From the NCBI GenBank assembly GCA_964549375.1, contig CAZJWF010000020.1, positions 1-36,803 of the forward strand: DNA of 36,803 nucleotides. The letters run 5' to 3'. Below are positions 24,113 to 32,532 of the stretch, piece after piece. Both the position numbers and the translations under genes were made by a program. Below the pieces are notes generated by a model, which saw only the letters and a list, made by a program, of their open reading frames with translations, was not told the origin of the DNA and did no database searches. This DNA comes from JAHDDY01 sp964549375. GTDB lineage: Bacteria > Pseudomonadota > Alphaproteobacteria > Rhodobacterales > Rhodobacteraceae. Within the stretch, counting starts at the first letter, position 1. Every line of letters starts with the position of its first letter.

Positions 24113-24898
24113 TTACCGAAGCACCCGCAAGGACTGAAACCCAACGAAAAAGGCCGCGGCAACCGCGACAATACTTGGTCCGGCGGGCGTATCGGCGGTC
24201 ATGGACAGATACAGTCCTCCAAGTACCGCGAGCACCCCCAATGCAGCCGCGATCATCGCCATGTGTTCGGGGGTTCGCCCCAAAGATCGAGCCGTCGCCG
24301 CCGGGATTATCAGCATCGCCGTGATCAGCAGAGCGCCGACGACCTTTATCGCGACGGCAACCAGCACCGCTAAAGTCAGAGCCAGTATTAAACGTTCTTT
24401 GTCCGGGCTATATCCCTCTGCACTGGCCAGATCGTAGTTCAATGTTGCCATCAACATCGCATTCCAACGCCAGATCAAAAGCCCAAGGATCAGGGCGACA
24501 CCTAGCCAGATCACTCTTAAATCCATCACGGACAGCGAGAGAATATCGCCGAACAAATATGCCTCTAAATCCAATGGTCGCCCCGGCAGCAGTGAAACCG
24601 CCACCAGTCCGAACGCGAGTGCCGAATGAGCTGCGACCCCCAACAATGTGTCCATTGCCAGCCCGTTCTCTCGGCGCATTGCCACGAAAACCGCCATCGC
24701 GAGAGCAGCAATCAACACCCCCAGAAAAATTGGCAAGCTGCTCAGCAACGCAATCGCAACTCCCAAAATCGCGGCATGAGCCGTGGCATCGCCAAAATAA
24801 GCCATTCGCCGCCAGACGACAAAACATCCTAATGGACCAGCCGCCAGCGCTACCCCTACCCCAGCACCAAGGGCATAGAGCAAGAAGTCATCGATCAT
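24113..24898 (-). CDS. znuB: Zinc ABC transporter permease
   Basis: A 261-residue permease of the ABC-3 family for Zn or Mn uptake. Hydrophobic helices fill most of the length. The motifs GPLGCFVVWRRMAYFGDATAHAAILGVAIAL, near the N-terminus, and VVGALLITAMLIIPAATARSLGRTPE are family hallmarks. The assignment to zinc rests on the overlapping zur gene. The ATG at 24898 gives the expected N-terminus MIDDFLLYALGAG; the frame up to 24940 lies within zur. No ATPase (znuC) or binding protein (znuA) gene is adjacent, so these must be elsewhere. Confidence 0.9.
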   Translation of the reverse strand: MIDDFLLYALGAGVGVALAAGPLGCFVVWRRMAYFGDATAHAAILGVAIALLSSLPIFLGVLIAALAMAVFVAMRRENGLAMDTLLGVAAHSALAFGLVAVSLLPGRPLDLEAYLFGDILSLSVMDLRVIWLGVALILGLLIWRWNAMLMATLNYDLASAEGYSPDKERLILALTLAVLVAVAIKVVGALLITAMLIIPAATARSLGRTPEHMAMIAAALGVLAVLGGLYLSMTADTPAGPSIVAVAAAFFVGFQSLRVLR

Positions 24899-25364
24899 CA
24901 AAGTCAACCTGACAATCGGCACAAACGCCTTCGACCTCAATCACGGTCTGCTCGGCAGAGAAGCCGGATGTTTCAGCAGCCCTTAGCAGATCGGCTTCCG
25001 CCCCGGCGCATTGCACCTCAGCGACGGTGCGGCAAAGCTTGCAAAAGAAAAAACCAGCCCGTTCGCACGCCCCCGGCTGAGCGCAAGCAACATAGGCATT
25101 CATCTTTTCAATTCGATGAGCCAAGCCGTGCTCGACCAAATAATCGAGTGCGCGATAGGCCGTCGGCGGTTGCGGCTTCTCTCCGCCATCCGACAACCGT
25201 TCCAAAATCTCGTATGCACCGAGCGAGCGATGCTTTTCGAGCAGGATCTCCAAAACCCGCCGCCGCCATTTCGTAAGGCGCAGCCCTTCTGCACAATCCA
25301 GTGCCGTCCGTTGACAGGTGCGGTGATCATGGCTTGAGAAAGCGAGGGGCGGGCGTTTATCCAT
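24888..25364 (-). CDS. zur: Fur-family zinc uptake regulator
   Basis: A 158-residue Fur-family repressor. The winged-helix part (LTKWRRRVLEILLEKHRSLGAYEILERL, then PTAYRALDYLVEHGLAHRIE) is followed by a dimerisation part with structural zinc cysteines CKLC and CADC. The family's ligand His/Cys residues match Zur better than Fur. It overlaps znuB by 11 bases, indicating one transcript. Zur-Zn represses zinc uptake genes, and the operator candidate just upstream suggests autoregulation of zur-znuB. The ATG at 25364 is only about eight bases from the predicted transcription start. Confidence 0.9.
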   Translation of the reverse strand: MDKRPPLAFSSHDHRTCQRTALDCAEGLRLTKWRRRVLEILLEKHRSLGAYEILERLSDGGEKPQPPTAYRALDYLVEHGLAHRIEKMNAYVACAQPGACERAGFFFCKLCRTVAEVQCAGAEADLLRAAETSGFSAEQTVIEVEGVCADCQVDFDDR

Positions 25365-25372
25365 CTCTTATT

Positions 25373-25387
25373 TGTAACACTATAACA
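25373..25387 (-). promoter_or_regulatory. Candidate Zur operator overlapping an extended -10
   Basis: Read leftward, TGTTATAGTGTTACA matches 12 of the 14 defined positions of a TGTTATA-n-TATAACA palindrome, the type of site bound by Zur in proteobacteria. It contains TGT-TATAGT, an extended -10 (five of six matches to TATAAT), so a bound repressor would block the zur-znuB promoter. No -35 is visible. The match to a Zur consensus is from memory. Confidence 0.6.
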
Positions 25388-25464
25388 GTTTGTCGCGAAA
25401 GCCCCCGCGCGCACCATTAGCAATTTTAGCCCCTCCTGCGAAATCGGGCGATTTGGAGCAATCG

Positions 25465-28400
25465 CTAAGGTTCAATCCGCACACTAAAGGAGAGCGAGGC
25501 TTCGCCATTCGCCGGGAATTCGCCGGGGCAAACCCACTCTATTGGCCCGCTATATCCCGCTGCATTGCCGGAGCTGGGGATCGCAAGCGAACAGGAGTAA
25601 CCGGGAAACAGTTGCACGGGGCTTTGAACGGGGACTGCCAGCGACGTGTAAGCTGGCGTGGCGTCGTTCACCGTGACATCCGTCAACTGCGTCGGCGTCG
25701 GATTCAACAAGATAATCCGATAGGTCAGCGTATCGCCAATATCGCCAGCATTCGCCGTGCCCTCGCCCGTGTTTTTTGTGACATTTCGCACCAACTTTTT
25801 CAGAACAAGCTCGCCGCCACCCGCTCCACCGCTGCCAATTGAGTCCGTGTTGCTGACGACATGAGACGCGCTGGTGCCGCTAAACACGGTCGTCGCCTGA
25901 AGGTCATAGGAATACCCCGCGCCGGGGCCAACGCCCGCCCCCGCCTGCGTTCGAACGACAAGACAGATGGTTTGCCCAGCAACAACATTGGCCGGGGCGG
26001 TCACGGTCTGATCGGGTGTGCCGTCACAGTTGGTATCCGCAAAGATTGCACTGCTGAACGCTCCCGACGGATTCGAAATCGGGTTGACCAGCGAGAACGT
26101 GACAGCACCCGCGGTAGAGGCTTCGTACCGGTGCGTCAGTTCAATCACTTGCCCCGGTTGAACCGAGCTAGACTGGTCCTGCGTCAACGTGGGTTCTGCG
26201 ATAAGCCCCACATTGATGTCCCGGTATGAATTACCGACGGCGGGTGTGAAGAAGAACGACCCATCAGAAACTGAGGGATTCGATACCGCAGGCAAATTCG
26301 ATAGGCTTTCGGAGATTATCGTGTAGCCGGGGTTCGGCGTGACGGTAAGGCTAAGCTGCCCCGGAAAGCCGTCCGGCAAAACGGCAAACCATGTTCCATC
26401 CGCATTGACTGAAGTCGTTGCGATCGGCGTCCCACTCGCAACATCGGTAATCGTCACGCTGGCGACATTGGATGGAAGCTCGCCGCCATTCAGTAGGCCA
26501 TCATGAGCAACCCCGCCGCCAACCCCATTGTCGAGGAAGATATTACCGGACAGGTAGGCTAAGATCGACGCCGACGCCGTATCGTCCTCTCCCGGATTCG
26601 TTGCGCGGTTATTGGGTTGCGAGTCCGGGTCCGCGTGTTCCTGCGTCACCAGCTCAGCCACATTCAAATACGGACCGGTATCGAGAACACGGGCGCGAAT
26701 GCGCAGCGTCCGATTGCCACCAACGGAAAGTGACGGAAGTGTCCACAGACCCGATGCAGGATCATATGCCCCCCCAGAGTCATCGGCCAGATACGCATAG
26801 CCTGCGGGCAGTTTTTCGAAAACCTGAGTTTGCGCGGCCTCGTGTGGACCGTCATTGGTCACGGTCAAACTGAAATCGACGATGTCTTTTGCTGTTGCGT
26901 CTGGGCCAATAACAGCTTTCTGAAGGCTCAAATCCGCCGTGCGGACCCGCGAGCTGGCCACGGGAGAAGTTACTGGAAACGTAAGACCCGCCGCCTGCGC
27001 CGTAAACCGGTTTGAGTAGACATTAAAGGCATCATTACTCTGCGCCGTCATGTTCAGCTTGATGGTTCGTGCGGGCTGGCCTTGCAAGAATGGCGGCGCT
27101 GTCACACGAACGGCGGTGACATCAGTTGGAACCGAAGGACAGTTTCCACCGGTAAAGCCCGAACACCACAGTGTCGAACCACCCGATTGGTTCGATGGAT
27201 CGTTCGGATTCGAACTCACTTGGGTCGGATCACGTTTGGTATACTCGAAGACTTCGCCCGACGTTCCCGTGACAGACACAAAACCGGCATTCCCGTCAAA
27301 GTCAGTTGGCGGGCTTTGCGGGACATTCAGATTTGGCAGGACATCAATCATCACCACATTGGAAAAATCTGTGGTTCCGGTATTCGCATATGTCAGCTCA
27401 AAGCCGAAATCTCCATTCGGTGCAACCAATTTCGGCACCGCCGCTTTGAACACCGAAAAACCAGCAGGGTTTAAGATCAGCACGCCATAGTCATCAGACC
27501 GCACACTTTCCGCCGTCCCATCCGATGGGGACGAAGCCACCACTCGGTTCACCGCCGACGTTTGGTCCGGCGTCGTCGGCTTGACCAAAACATCGTAGGT
27601 AATCGGAGCCATCGCACTGTTGATCTGTGTATTCGGGAAGTCCCAAACCAGCGTCGTCGTCCCGTCGGGATTGACTGTTGTGGAGGACGGCGGAGGCGAA
27701 GCCGAACTCAGAATGTAGTCAAACCACTCCGGCAATGTATCAGTGATCGTCACATCTGCGGTCAGACCGGGCGGTGTCACAGGCGTCGTCGCGGATGGCT
27801 GTAGTTTGAATCTCAGTTGGTCCCCCGCGAGTGCCTGAGTTTCACCGCTGGGGACAGTGTCCTTATCGACCGCTGTTGATACTTTGGTCAGGAAAAGCCG
27901 ATCACCGTAACTGCCCAACCCCGTCGCTTCGTCATAAGGGGTGCCATGAAACCAGTTTCCGCCATTAAGCTGATCGTACTTATACGTACCCCACTCCGCT
28001 ACGAATGTTCCGACGGGATTATCAAGCGCAGTGTATCGAACAATCAAGCTTGTCAAAACCTGTGTACTGCTGCCCCCCGGAGGAGAGAAGTATGGAGTCG
28101 TCGCTCGGACTTTGGTTACGGCAGCCGCTCCTCCCGGAACCGAGTTAAGGTCACTGGTCCAGCCTGTTGGAGAGTCGCCATCGTCGCAATGTGCGGTGGC
28201 ACCGAACGCGCCAGTGCCATACTCAATCGTATAGGGTGCCTGCCCGCCTTCATACGTCCCACTAAAGTGCATTCTCGCACCCTGACCGGGAGTAATTTCC
28301 GTTATTCGTTGGGTGGTATTATCGAAGCTGGTGCAAAAGGCGAAATTATCGTAGCCAGTTTTCGTCAGCCAACTGCGGTTGAATTGGTAATGCCTTGTCG

Positions 28401-29721
28401 CGAAAATCATTCCCGGCAAGACATATCCATCGGCGGAGCGCCGCGACGTTTGCCCCGGTAAAAATCCAAAATTATTGTAATCTCTTTGGTTATAAAACCA
28501 ACGACCGCCAGCCCCGTCTCTAGCAATGAAAGAGCGCGTGTTGTTTGCCAAATCCGGCTCAACATTTGACTGTCCGCTGATACTGACCGCTGCAAGCTCA
28601 CTAAAGCTGTTCGAGATGGGCAGAGTGCCGCCGGCATCTTGGATGTCCTGCAAGGGAATCCAAACAACCATATTCCCTGCAACAAGATACGTTCGGTTCG
28701 CAGGCAGGCCGCCGCCATTCGCTGATCGCGTTGGCCGGTGTGTCCCGGTCAGATCCGCACCGGTAATTGTGACAGTCGTCGTGCCGCCACCTGTGGACGG
28801 AACCGAACATTCAATATCGCCAGAATTCCAAACCGATCGCTCAAGAATCCCCGCGCCCGGACCGCCGGGCCCACCATCTTGCGTGCGAACATTCCCGCGC
28901 GGGATCTGCGACCACAGGTGGAATCGAGAAATTCCATAATTAGGTTCGCAAGCATCAGCGAGCGCGCCGGGCCAGCTCTGTCCCGGTGCGGCTTGAAACA
29001 ACCGCGCATTCGGCGAGACGCCAGTTAAGTCATCAGCAAACGAAATTGGAGCTGTGACCAGCTCGTTTCCCTTTGCTCCTCCAAGAGCTGTAACAATTAT
29101 CGGAAAGACATAGACAACCCCGTCTTCCCCATTCGGACCACTACGGCGACCGATCAACCGGGTATGGCCGTTCTTGATCAAATCAAGCTGCGGTGCCGCA
29201 GAAACGGTATCGACTGAACCCGGAAATGCTTGAGGGGCGGTTTGGTCACTTTCGATGCTTGCCGTTATCATCGAGACCGTGCTGCCATGTGGCCGATCTG
29301 GCGCGACCTCCGCCGGCATCGCATAAAGAACCTGAGATCCGTCATTAATGTCGCCGACGTTACAAACAACCGAATATCCGGCGGCGGTGGACCCCGATAT
29401 GCTGGAGACGGGTGAGACGCCGGTATCTCGACAAAAAGCGGGGAGCGATAAAATAAGTCCCGGCGCGACTTGTAGGCGCATGACGATATTCGTTGCATCG
29501 CCACCCTGAACGACGACTTCAAACTTATAGCTGATGACGTCGTTCGTTCGGATGATTGAGTTATTGATCCCGCTATCATTTCCCGGCGCATCGTTTGAAT
29601 CAAACGGAGCCACGCCGGTATCACGAGAGAAATCGACATTCACTTGCGTAGCAGCTGTAGCGAGGTGAGGCGCAAACATAGCCAGCGCAAAAACCAAAGC
29701 AGTTACAACGGTCTTAATCAT
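25465..29721 (-). CDS. Large exported DUF11/SdrD-like repeat protein
   Basis: A 1418-residue exported protein. The signal peptide is MIKTVVTALVFALAMFAPHLATAA. The first ~600 residues are Cys-containing and unassigned. Then come DUF11-type beta domains at about 640-770, 775-930, 950-1060 (ADLSLQKAVIGPD, VTNDGPHEA, EKLPAGYAY) and 1300-1418 (LVLKKLVRNV, DTLTYRIILLNP, VTVNDATP), an SdrD B-like domain at about 1070-1160, and a DTNCDGTPD calcium-type loop near 1220. DUF11 domains build cell-surface or envelope fibres. No LPXTG, RTX repeat or autotransporter barrel is visible, so the export and anchoring route is unclear. The start ATG 29721 follows GCGAGG by six bases. ATGs at 29724 and 29739 are in frame. 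Confidence 0.85.
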   Translation of the reverse strand: MIKTVVTALVFALAMFAPHLATAATQVNVDFSRDTGVAPFDSNDAPGNDSGINNSIIRTNDVISYKFEVVVQGGDATNIVMRLQVAPGLILSLPAFCRDTGVSPVSSISGSTAAGYSVVCNVGDINDGSQVLYAMPAEVAPDRPHGSTVSMITASIESDQTAPQAFPGSVDTVSAAPQLDLIKNGHTRLIGRRSGPNGEDGVVYVFPIIVTALGGAKGNELVTAPISFADDLTGVSPNARLFQAAPGQSWPGALADACEPNYGISRFHLWSQIPRGNVRTQDGGPGGPGAGILERSVWNSGDIECSVPSTGGGTTTVTITGADLTGTHRPTRSANGGGLPANRTYLVAGNMVVWIPLQDIQDAGGTLPISNSFSELAAVSISGQSNVEPDLANNTRSFIARDGAGGRWFYNQRDYNNFGFLPGQTSRRSADGYVLPGMIFATRHYQFNRSWLTKTGYDNFAFCTSFDNTTQRITEITPGQGARMHFSGTYEGGQAPYTIEYGTGAFGATAHCDDGDSPTGWTSDLNSVPGGAAAVTKVRATTPYFSPPGGSSTQVLTSLIVRYTALDNPVGTFVAEWGTYKYDQLNGGNWFHGTPYDEATGLGSYGDRLFLTKVSTAVDKDTVPSGETQALAGDQLRFKLQPSATTPVTPPGLTADVTITDTLPEWFDYILSSASPPPSSTTVNPDGTTTLVWDFPNTQINSAMAPITYDVLVKPTTPDQTSAVNRVVASSPSDGTAESVRSDDYGVLILNPAGFSVFKAAVPKLVAPNGDFGFELTYANTGTTDFSNVVMIDVLPNLNVPQSPPTDFDGNAGFVSVTGTSGEVFEYTKRDPTQVSSNPNDPSNQSGGSTLWCSGFTGGNCPSVPTDVTAVRVTAPPFLQGQPARTIKLNMTAQSNDAFNVYSNRFTAQAAGLTFPVTSPVASSRVRTADLSLQKAVIGPDATAKDIVDFSLTVTNDGPHEAAQTQVFEKLPAGYAYLADDSGGAYDPASGLWTLPSLSVGGNRTLRIRARVLDTGPYLNVAELVTQEHADPDSQPNNRATNPGEDDTASASILAYLSGNIFLDNGVGGGVAHDGLLNGGELPSNVASVTITDVASGTPIATTSVNADGTWFAVLPDGFPGQLSLTVTPNPGYTIISESLSNLPAVSNPSVSDGSFFFTPAVGNSYRDINVGLIAEPTLTQDQSSSVQPGQVIELTHRYEASTAGAVTFSLVNPISNPSGAFSSAIFADTNCDGTPDQTVTAPANVVAGQTICLVVRTQAGAGVGPGAGYSYDLQATTVFSGTSASHVVSNTDSIGSGGAGGGELVLKKLVRNVTKNTGEGTANAGDIGDTLTYRIILLNPTPTQLTDVTVNDATPAYTSLAVPVQSPVQLFPGYSCSLAIPSSGNAAGYSGPIEWVCPGEFPANGEASLSFSVRIEP

Positions 29722-29901
29722 CATGATCCTCGCAAACATTGCTTTAATAGTTCACTGGATTTCATTGAAGATTTGAAAATTTTGACGCGCTGTTGCGAAT
29801 TGATTTGGATGCATTTTGAGTAAAATCAGCATCGTCAAACGTGATCCGAATGATACATGTCACCCACAAGCGCCCTCTCGATGCGGAACAGATCGCCTCA
29901 A

Positions 29902-30288
29902 ATGACACTCGACGAATACAACGCTTTCTGCGCCGCTCTACCCCACACCTCACATGTGGTTCAGTGGGGCGGCGCACATGTTTGGAAGATCGCGGGGAAA
30001 GTGTTTGCGATTGGCGGATGGAGCGACGATGGCAAGCCGCTCGGCGTGACCTTCAAGGTCTCTGAAATCGGCTTCGAAGTCTGGAAGGAAGAACCTGGTT
30101 GTCGTCCTGCGCCCTACCTCGCATCGCGCGGGATGAAGTGGATACAGCGCGTCTCCGACGAGACAATGGATGATGACGGGTTGCGCGATGCGCTGAACGA
30201 AAGTTATCGCCTCGTTTCACTCAACTTGACGAAAAAGCTACAAAAAGAACTGGGCCTGAACCAACCGGAAGAGGCCCCGGATGCCTGA
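29902..30288 (+). CDS. MmcQ/YjbR family protein
   Basis: A 128-residue protein of the MmcQ/YjbR family (CyaY-like fold). The visible pattern is MTLDEYNAFCAALPHTSHVVQWGG, then VWKIAGKVFAIGG, and LGVTFKVSE, PGCRPAPYLASRGMKWIQ, with C-terminal LRDALNESYRLVSLNLTKKLQ. Family members are thought to bind DNA, with no established role. The ATG at 29902 gives the typical N-terminus. An upstream in-frame ATG at 29857 adds 15 residues without family character. No clear ribosome-binding site. Its 3' end overlaps mnmD by eight bases, so the two are translated from one message. Confidence 0.85.
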   Translation: MTLDEYNAFCAALPHTSHVVQWGGAHVWKIAGKVFAIGGWSDDGKPLGVTFKVSEIGFEVWKEEPGCRPAPYLASRGMKWIQRVSDETMDDDGLRDALNESYRLVSLNLTKKLQKELGLNQPEEAPDA

Positions 30289-30943
30289 CCTAAGATGGGA
30301 AGACGGCGTCCCGGTTTCCACCGAATTCGATGATCCATATTATTCACGCGCGGATGGGTTGGCCGAAACCCGTCACGTCTTTCTGGATGGCAATGATCTT
30401 CCCGCCCGTTGGCAAGGACGGGAAGCGTTTCAGATTGCCGAACTCGGTTTTGGGACGGGGTTAAATTTCTGTACGACTTGGCAAGCATGGCAAGTCGCTG
30501 GAGCTAAGGGTCAACTCAACTTCACTTCGTTCGAGCTGCATCCTCTCAGCGCGAAGGAGATCGAGGCGGCGTTGAGCGTCTGGCCAGAACTCGCTCCTTT
30601 TTGCGAACAGCTTGTCGAAGTTTGGACTGCCAAGGGCGGGACATTCAATTTCGGGTCCGTCAGCTTAACCGTCGTCACCGGCGATGTGCGCGACACGCTA
30701 CCCAACTGGCCCGGAAGGGCCGATGCTTGGTTTTTGGATGGCTTCGCGCCTTCACGCAATCCGGCGATGTGGCAGGAGGACGTCATGGCCAACGTCGCAA
30801 ATGCCTCTGCACCGAAAGCCACTTTCGCAACTTACACTGTCGCTGGCTTTGTTCGGCGAGGCTTAGAATCCGCAGGATTTATGCCGAAAAAGCGTTCTGG
30901 ATTCGGAACTAAGCGCGAAATGCTCGCAGGAATTCTGAAGTAA
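30281..30943 (+). CDS. mnmD: tRNA 5-methylaminomethyl-2-thiouridine methyltransferase (stand-alone MnmD)
   Basis: A 220-residue SAM-dependent methyltransferase finishing the mnm5s2U modification at wobble U34. The SAM-binding loop is AELGFGTGLNF. DAWFLDGFAPSRNPAMWQ is the conserved block with the catalytic Asp. FATYTVAGFVRRGLESAGF and KRSGFGTKREML are typical of MnmC domain 1 (DUF752). In E. coli this domain is fused to the FAD-dependent MnmC2 oxidase; here it stands alone and no MnmC2 gene follows. It starts within the end of the YjbR gene. Confidence 0.92.
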   Translation: MPDLRWEDGVPVSTEFDDPYYSRADGLAETRHVFLDGNDLPARWQGREAFQIAELGFGTGLNFCTTWQAWQVAGAKGQLNFTSFELHPLSAKEIEAALSVWPELAPFCEQLVEVWTAKGGTFNFGSVSLTVVTGDVRDTLPNWPGRADAWFLDGFAPSRNPAMWQEDVMANVANASAPKATFATYTVAGFVRRGLESAGFMPKKRSGFGTKREMLAGILK

Positions 30944-31028
30944 TTTGCGATTCATCCGTGGACAGCGTATAACCTTTATTAACAAGCCTGATGGAAGGTG
31001 TTATTAACCATAGACTTGAGGTTACGCT

Positions 31029-31949
31029 ATGTTGACCGCGACCCTGATTATCACCGCTCTCGCAGCCTTCGCTTTATATCGTGCTGTGACCATCGTTCCG
31101 CAAGGGGAGCAATGGACAGTTGAGCGATTTGGAAAATATACCGGCACTCTGCCCTCAGGTCTTCACTTCCTGATCCCGTTTGTGGATCGGATCGGTCAGC
31201 GCGTGAATATGATGGAGCGCCTGCTCGAAATCGACAAAATGGACGTGATTACTCAGGATAACGCGATTGTCCGTGCGGATGCCGTGACATTCTATCAGGT
31301 CACAAACGCCGCCCGCGCCGCCTATGAAGTGCTGGAACTTGAGCGCGCCATCATCAATCTGACGATCACCAATATCCGCAGTATGATCGGCGCAATGGCC
31401 CTTGATGAAGTTCTCTCTGACCGCGAGCAAATCAACGTCAAACTGCTACAAGCCATTGATGAAGCAACCCATCCGTGGGGCGTCAAAGCGACCCGTGTGG
31501 AAATTCGCGACCTGATCCCTCCCGCTGACGTCTCCGCCGCGATGGCGAAGCAAATCAAGGCCGAACGTGAAAAGCGCGCCGATATTTTCGAGGCTGAAGG
31601 TGCAAAACAATCCGCCGTCCTGCGCGCAGAAGGGCGTAAAGAGGCGGCATTTCTGGAGGCCGAAGCGCGCGAACGCGAAGCAGAAGCAGAAGCCAACGCC
31701 ACAGCAATGGTCTCAAAAGCCATCGCCGAAGGAGACTCTCGCGCAACGCAATACTTTATTGCTCAGAAATACACTGAATCCCTGCGCGACATTGCGGCTT
31801 CGAATAACTCAAAACTGATCATGATGCCCCTAGAGACGACCAATCTGGTGGGCAGTATCTCAGGCGTCGCTGAACTGCTCAAAGGATTCAAGCCTGACGC
31901 GGACCCGTCGGATAACTCGCCGGACAAACTGGTCCGCCTCGTCGACTGA
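31029..31949 (+). CDS. SPFH/band-7 (stomatin/QmcA-like) membrane protein
   Basis: A 306-residue paraslipin-type SPFH protein. It has one N-terminal membrane segment (TATLIITALAAFALYRAV), an SPFH domain (VPQGEQWTVERFGKYTGTLPSGLHFLIPFVD to RVEIRDLIPPADV), and a long Ala/Glu-rich coiled coil (about residues 175-245, RAEGRKEAAFLEAEAREREAEAEANA). Such proteins form rings at the membrane, are often linked to FtsH, and act in quality control or microdomains. Most bacterial members are followed by an NfeD gene, but here the next gene is a GIY-YIG-like protein. It has a separate transcription start, as 85 bases divide it from mnmD. Confidence 0.93.
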   Translation: MLTATLIITALAAFALYRAVTIVPQGEQWTVERFGKYTGTLPSGLHFLIPFVDRIGQRVNMMERLLEIDKMDVITQDNAIVRADAVTFYQVTNAARAAYEVLELERAIINLTITNIRSMIGAMALDEVLSDREQINVKLLQAIDEATHPWGVKATRVEIRDLIPPADVSAAMAKQIKAEREKRADIFEAEGAKQSAVLRAEGRKEAAFLEAEAREREAEAEANATAMVSKAIAEGDSRATQYFIAQKYTESLRDIAASNNSKLIMMPLETTNLVGSISGVAELLKGFKPDADPSDNSPDKLVRLVD

Positions 31950-32062
31950 TCCAACCGCAATCTTGAGTACAATCAACCGTACAACGCACTTCATTTTCCC
32001 CTCATTCCTTTGTGCGATCATGATGGTTCGAAGGATCGCAAAAGCCACTTGGGGAGGGGATA

Positions 32063-32530
32063 ATGACCGGTTATATTTACTGTATCAGTAACCCCAAAGA
32101 ACCGGGGCTGATCAAAATCGACCAATCTGATACTGATCCTCGCGCCGAACTATCGCGCATGGGCGCCTACGGGCGAGCTCGGTGCATTGACTGGATGGTT
32201 CAGGTCGAAAATGTAGATGCTGTCCACGCCAAGATCAGCAAAGCACTCTCTCACTTTGCAGAAGGCAACTGGCCCGGTCAGTATCGCTGCAAAGCGGTTC
32301 GCGCACGCGGAATCGCATTACAGTTCACACAGGCAGAGAAGCGCAAAATCAAACTGGCCGCCGCGCGTCCTTTGCTACCCGTCGCCGTTCTCGCGCTCGG
32401 GCTCGCATTGCAATTTCTGAGCATCATCAACGGCAAGGTTGGCCCGAGTCCGGCCTTGATCGCGGCCGCTCTGTTCTGGGTGGTTTATACGCTCCCTTTC
32501 GGGACGGGTGGACGCTCGCAACAGAGTTGA
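32063..32530 (+). CDS. Degenerate GIY-YIG domain with C-terminal membrane helices
   Basis: A 155-residue protein. Residues 1-85 resemble the T5orf172/MUG113 branch of the GIY-YIG superfamily: GYIYCISNPKEPGLIKID, with YIY/GLIKI in place of GIY and YIG, then a helical part with DAVHAKISKALSHF. The glutamate that normally coordinates the metal in the EwF region reads GQYRC, so nuclease activity looks lost. A basic linker (EKRKIKLAAARP) leads to two hydrophobic segments, about 103-121 and 128-145. GGGGAGGGG precedes the ATG. It lies 113 bases after the SPFH gene and converges on thyX, two bases away. Function unknown. Confidence 0.7.
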   Translation: MTGYIYCISNPKEPGLIKIDQSDTDPRAELSRMGAYGRARCIDWMVQVENVDAVHAKISKALSHFAEGNWPGQYRCKAVRARGIALQFTQAEKRKIKLAAARPLLPVAVLALGLALQFLSIINGKVGPSPALIAAALFWVVYTLPFGTGGRSQQS

Positions 32531-32532
32531 GA

